The notes beneath the pieces were generated by a model. The model saw only the letters and a list, made by a program, of their open reading frames with translations. It had not been told where the DNA came from and ran no database searches. A stretch of DNA of 21,455 bases from Rhizophlyctis rosea (taxonomy: Eukaryota; Chytridiomycota; Chytridiomycetes; Rhizophlyctidales; Rhizophlyctidaceae). This document shows, one piece after another, positions 17,302 through 21,455 of the stretch. The stretch's first letter is position 1. Each line of letters starts with the position of its first letter. The stretch lies in assembly GCA_027596075.1 (NCBI GenBank), contig JADGJC010000452.1:4755-26209 (forward strand), written 5' to 3'. A program made the position numbers and the translations under genes.

Positions 17302-20300
17302 ATGATGACAAACGACCCACCCCCCACACGCCCCCCAAAACGATCACCACAAAAACACCCAGCCTCATCCCTCTCACCAACAACGACCGCCACATCACCT
17401 ACCTCATCCACACTTCCCCATACACTCTTTGGGCGACTGTCTACTCCCCCATCTGCGGCGGGGGGGAATAGATTCAGTATGGATTCACACGTGAGAGATC
17501 ACACTCATGGCAGTAATAGTCAGTTGGTGGAGTTGAGGAGTGAGAATGAGGAGTTGAAGAGTCAGTTGGCAGAGAAGGATAATGATGTGACGATTGCGGC
17601 GACGTTGGGGCAGAGTTTGTTGAGGGAGATTGAGGCGGTGAGTATTTGGGCGTGTTGACGTGGAAGTGGGAGAGGAATGGCGTGGGCGTGCGAGAGCGTT
17701 ATGTTTTTTGGCGGGCGATAGCGAGCTATTGTTTTTTTTTGGCGCGAAGCGCCTATTTCCATTTCTGCCGAGCGTCAGCGAGCCATTGACTCCTGCGAGC
17801 GATAGCGAGCTGTTGTTTTTTTGTATTTGGAAGGGAGGTTATGCGAGCGACAGCGAGCCAGTATGGTTTCTGTTTGAATAGGAGAGAGATGGGGAGGAGT
17901 GGATGATTAGATTGGGTTGGAGATGGGTGGATGAGCGGCGAGATGAAGCAATCCGGAAAAGAACGATAACTAACCGAAATCACGACAACACAGCTCAAAG
18001 GAAGACTGCGAGATCTAGAAGGCCCCACATCCACCTCCCCCGGCTCACCCGAACAACTCCGCCTCCTCGGAACCGAAGTAGAAACAATCTCCACATCCCT
18101 CAAAGGCTTTGTCGGCCGTCTCTCCCGCACCAACAGCCCCGAACTGCCTCGATCCTCCATCTTCCGCAACAACAACAACAGCAACAACAACAACACCCGA
18201 ACACCCCTCGACTTCGCCGGCATGGTCGGAGAAAAACCCGCACCGCGATCCGGCTTCTCCATCAACATCCCTAAACCGGCGCCCCCAACGCGGCTGAAAA
18301 AACAGAATACAATAAAAGGAGTAAAGCAGCAGGAGGGGCAAGCGTTGGGGTTGGACGTGGATTTGGCGTCCGAGTTGGACGGGAGTTTGTTGCAGCATGC
18401 GAGGACTTTGCAGCATCGGTTAGCGCAGGCGGATGCGGCGAAGGTGGAGATGCAGGAGAAGGTAGAGACGTTAGAGAAGACTTTGGAGGTTTTGCAGAGG
18501 CAGCATGAGAAGCTTGTGTCGAAGAAAGGTAAGGTGGGAATGCAAATTAAGTAAGGGAAATATCTCGGAGCGCCCTTCCTTTTTTTTTTCTTCATCGATT
18601 TTTGAAACCGAATATGAATGAAATATTGACAGTTGTCACTTCCACAATCAGCAAAATCCGACGAAAAACTCTGGGACCTCGAAATCACGACCCAACAACT
18701 CAAAGACCAGCTTCTCGCCCGAGAAACGGACGTCTCGCGCCTCCAATCCGCTATCCGACAGAAGGAAGAGTCGCGAAAGGGCGCCGTGGAGCAGGTAGAA
18801 GCGTTGCGGGGTGCTGAGCAGGAGATTGCGGAGAGCAGCGAAGTCATGAAAGCGAGGTTCGAGGCTGAGCTTGGACGGTGTCGGAGGGTTATTGCGGAGC
18901 TGAGGAGGGAGAATGAGGGGTTGGTTGAGAAGTTGGGAGCGGCGGAGGAGGAGAAGGGGCGGAGGTGGGGTGGTGGGAGTGGAAGTGGTGCGGGCAAGGG
19001 GGAAGGGGAAGATATGGATGCTGCGAGCAGTGATGCTGGGGAGAGGGGACAGCGGTTTTTCACGCCGGATACGTCGCCTAGTAAAGTCCGGAGCGATATA
19101 TTTGTGGAGAGTTTGAGTGCTAGTTTGGAGCATGCTCAGAGGCGGATTGTGGAGCTCGAGGGGGAGAATGAGAGGGTTCGGGAGGAAGGGAGGGAGATGG
19201 GGAAGTTGTTGGCGCAGGCGCAGGAGATGATTGAGGTGTTGAGGGGGGAGGGTGGTATTGGGGTCGGTGATGTTGGGGAGGAGGAGGAGGGGCAAGGGAA
19301 GACGTGGGGTGAGGAGAATCAGTCTACGGCTACGGGGTCCGAGTCGGCGGGGGATTCGAATTTGGAGGGTGGTGGAGGGAAGATGCGGAGTGTTAGTGGG
19401 GGGAAGAAAGAGTCTACATTGAGACGGAGGAGGAAGATGAAGAGTTTGAGTCGGGTTAAGGCTCGTCGACCTGTTGCGAGGAATTTGTTGATGGAGTTTC
19501 AGGATTCTGAAAGGGAGGATGGGGGTGGTGGTGGTGGTGGTCGTAAGGCGATGGATGAGGAATTGGATTTGGCGGATCGGAGTTTTGAGACTGTTATTGA
19601 TTTGGGGGGTGGTGGAGCGGGCTGGGGGGAGGAGAGAATGAAAGTGGAAGTGTTGACGGAGGATAAAGCCGTGCAGTATGAACTTCCACTTGAGAGTTTA
19701 CCTCCTTTACCTCCTTCGCCAACCCTACCACCCCACACCGACTCCCTACCATCCTCAACCGACACACTCCACATCCCCTCCCTGGAGACTCGATCAATCC
19801 ACTCCCAAACCGACATCGACACCTTACCCCCAACACCCCCAACAACAACAACAACACCCCGCCCCCCACCACCAACCCGCTCCGACAGCATGTTTTTCTC
19901 AACGCGGGAGTCAGTCCCGACGCCGACGTTGACGCCGAGTAAAGCGCAGGAGAGGGTTGTGTTGAATCTTTTTTCGAGTGGGGGGGATAGGATGGAGTTG
20001 GTGCTTTATGTTAGTACTGCTAAGGTTGGATTGACGGTTGATACGGGGAGGAGAAAGGAGGGAGGGAGGGAGAGGGGGAAGGTTTTGGCGGATGCTGTTT
20101 TGGGGGCTAGTGTTATGATTAAGAGGAGGGAGAGTGTTGGGAGTGGGGGTGTGGGGGTGGGTGTGGGAGTGGTGGAGGGGAGGGAGGAAGGGGAGGTGGA
20201 GAAGGAGGAGGAGAAGGAGGAGGAGAAGGAGGAGAGAGGTGAGCTTATGCTTTCTCGTTCTCTTGCCATCTGGTGTTCATATTTTGTGTGCTTCCCTTTC

Positions 20301-21455
20301 ACCAACAAAATGTCCAAAATAACCAATTCCCACCTTGCCATTTTTTCCAGACCCAATACTGGATTCACTTTCCATCCTCCGCACCTCAACCCAAACACCC
20401 CGCATCTCCGAACTCCGCGTAAAAGACCTCCAACCCACACCCACGATATCCGTCCCATCCTCACCCACCGCATCCGTCCACATCGTCACGCTCAACACTA
20501 CGAATCCAACACCTCTCGACGTTGCCGACTCGGACTCCTCACCCGACGAAGACGAGGACGAAGCATTACGCAGTCCGGGGGGTGTGAGAGTGACGGGACG
20601 GAGGGAGTTTGTGTGGGGGCGGAGAGGGGTTGGTGGTAAGGGGAGTGTGGGGAGTTTGAGGAGTGAGGATGTTACGAGTGATGGGGAGGAAGGGAGTGTG
20701 GGGAGTTGGGGGGTTGTTGGTGGGGGTGTTGGGGTTGGGAAGGGGAGGGAGGGGATTGAGAGTTTGACGTATACTATGATTGGGAGTTATGTGAGTTTAT
20801 GTTCGCTTTTTTCTTGGGGGAGGGGGGGTGCGAATATCGGATGTTCTCTTTTTTTTTTATTTGTTATACGATTGATGCCCATACTAATGCGGGGTGTTTT
20901 TTCTTTTCCAGTTCCAGAAGTATAACCGGCATGATAAGAAGCCTCAGTTGCGGTACTTTTGGGTTAACCCGTACACGCGGGCGTTGAATTGGGCGAAGCG
21001 GCCGCCGAGTCAGGGGAAGAAGAAGATGCAGACTAAGACTGGTGAGTTATTCTCGTTTTCTTTTTCTTTTCTTTTTCTTTTTTTCTTCTGTTTTGGAGAG
21101 TGTTGTGGGGCCATTTCATGATGGATTATTTGTCATATCTCACCATCCAACTCCTCAAACCCCTCCTCTCCAGCCTTCATCGACTCTATCGAATGGGACG
21201 ACCCCGTTGACCCCTTCTCACTCCAATCAGGCAAAAGCAGAAACTACCCGCCGAGTTTTGAGCATGCGCTGGTTATTTCGACGCCGTATAGGAAGTTGAG
21301 GATTGTTCCGACGAATTGGTACGATCATGGGCAGTGGGTTGGTGGGTTGAGGTTGTTGCTGGAGAGGAGTTTGGCGGGGAGGCCGTTGCATGAGCAGTTT
21401 GTTTTTGTTGAGGGGAGGGAGGAGGACGGTGGGGGTGGGACGATGGGGAGGGGGG
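17302..21455 (+). CDS. Num1/ApsA/Mcp5-like cortical anchor with PH domain, 6+ exons, 3' truncated
   Basis: Exons are 17302-17637, 17994-18528, 18652-20238, 20351-20790, 20912-21041 and 21174 to the window end; introns are 356, 123, 112, 121 and 132 bp. About 1103 residues are visible. Order: a disordered Pro/Ser/Thr start; a short coiled coil (~74-112); a poly-Asn run (~171-179); a long coiled coil (~241-395); another at ~438-489; disordered acidic or Gly-rich linkers; then a PH domain from ~956. The PH domain shows LTYTMIGSY, LRYFWVNPYTRALNW, FEHALVISTPYRKLRIV and the final helix HGQWVGGLRLLLERS, matching the Mcp5-type PH domain. Relatives (yeast Num1, Aspergillus ApsA, fission yeast Mcp5) bind PI(4,5)P2 through this domain and anchor dynein, and in yeast mitochondria, at the cortex. 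The central repeat array of yeast Num1 is not seen. The stop lies beyond the window. Confidence 0.9.
17711..17858 (+). repeat. Four imperfect GCGAGCGATAGCGAGC repeats in an intron
   Basis: Copies lie at 17711-17726, 17768-17783, 17795-17810 and 17843-17858. They differ from GCGAGCGATAGCGAGC by zero to about three bases. The start-to-start spacings are irregular (57, 27 and 48 bp). Copies 1 and 3 share an additional downstream T(A/G)TTG plus T-run. The unit itself holds two near-identical GCGAGC halves. All are inside intron 1 of the Num1-like gene, which is the longest intron of that gene. I saw no copies elsewhere in the window. Confidence 0.8.
17741..17753. repeat. Perfect hairpin GGCGC-GAA-GCGCC
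   Basis: A 5-bp perfect GC stem with a GAA triloop lies between repeat copies 1 and 2 and directly follows a T run. It shares the GCGA and AGCG flavour of the neighbouring repeats and may be part of the same element. Confidence 0.55.
18168..18194 (+). repeat. AAC microsatellite encoding poly-Asn
   Basis: AAC triplets interrupted by one AGC encode NNNN-S-NNNN in exon 2 of the Num1-like gene. Length variation between strains is likely for such tracts. Confidence 0.7.
20197..20237 (+). repeat. GAG/AAG purine microsatellite encoding Glu/Lys
   Basis: This pure purine run of GAG, AAG and GAGGAG units encodes an acidic Glu/Lys stretch at the very end of exon 3 of the Num1-like gene, directly before the GTGAGC donor. 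It continues the G-rich end-of-exon composition and may also act as a splicing-related purine tract. Confidence 0.6.

Noticed and set aside
17711..17858. CRISPR-like array
   Set aside because: Only four imperfect copies with irregular 11-41-bp gaps, inside a fungal intron and next to no cas gene.
17753..19063. 436-codon minus-strand Ser/Leu-rich frame
   Set aside because: Antisense of coiled-coil exons of the Num1-like gene and runs through two supported introns; the long length comes from the skewed composition.

Overview
This window looks like nuclear DNA from a fungus, most likely an early-diverging, chytrid-like lineage. Genes lie on both strands and most are split by short GT-AG introns, mostly 62-132 bp. 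Two encoded families are essentially fungal: a WOPR (Gti1/Pac2) regulator and a Num1/ApsA/Mcp5-type cortical anchor with the fungal PH domain. A UPF0598 (DUF4505) protein sits beside them. That family is best known from animals, and its presence is why I lean to an early-diverging fungus rather than a yeast-like ascomycete. The placement is inference. I see no rRNA, convincing tRNA, CRISPR array or intact transposon.

Layout, left to right. 1-638: G/T-rich, no gene recognised. 639-1406 (-): weak hypothetical ORF. 1544-2509 (-): three-exon gene of unknown function with a putative 38-nt intron. 3088-4263 (-) and 4456-5424 (+): divergent, intronless genes for two different proteins, each with five Myb/SANT-type repeats behind an acid-poor, Arg/Lys-containing N-terminus that looks like a mitochondrial presequence. 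5676-6452 (-): UPF0598 protein, sharing a 241-bp divergent promoter with an NTF2-like protein with a C-terminal membrane anchor (6694-7448, +). 8332-10981 (+): seven-exon WOPR transcription regulator with a long acidic tail and a compact cysteine cluster. 11402-12273 (-): small three-exon protein, probably mitochondrial. 13101-16102 (+): Gln/Pro-rich AT-hook protein with CxxC motifs fused to a GNAT acetyltransferase domain. 17302 to the right edge (+): Num1/Mcp5-like protein, cut off by the window end inside or just after its PH domain.

The genes do not form one pathway. Three encode chromatin or transcription-type proteins (WOPR, AT-hook/GNAT, and possibly the Myb pair). Several have likely mitochondrial links: UPF0598, the 117-aa protein and the predicted presequences on the Myb pair. 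Num1 proteins also tether mitochondria and dynein to the cell cortex in yeast.

The most unusual signal is compositional. In the intron-containing genes on both strands, the coding strand is C-rich at the start of a gene and after introns. It drifts to G/T-rich toward exon ends, and synonymous codons shift with it (Leu CTC to Leu TTG). The jump back to C-rich falls inside introns. The two Myb genes do not show this. A second unusual signal is a cluster of four imperfect 16-bp GCGAGCGATAGCGAGC repeats in the first intron of the Num1-like gene.
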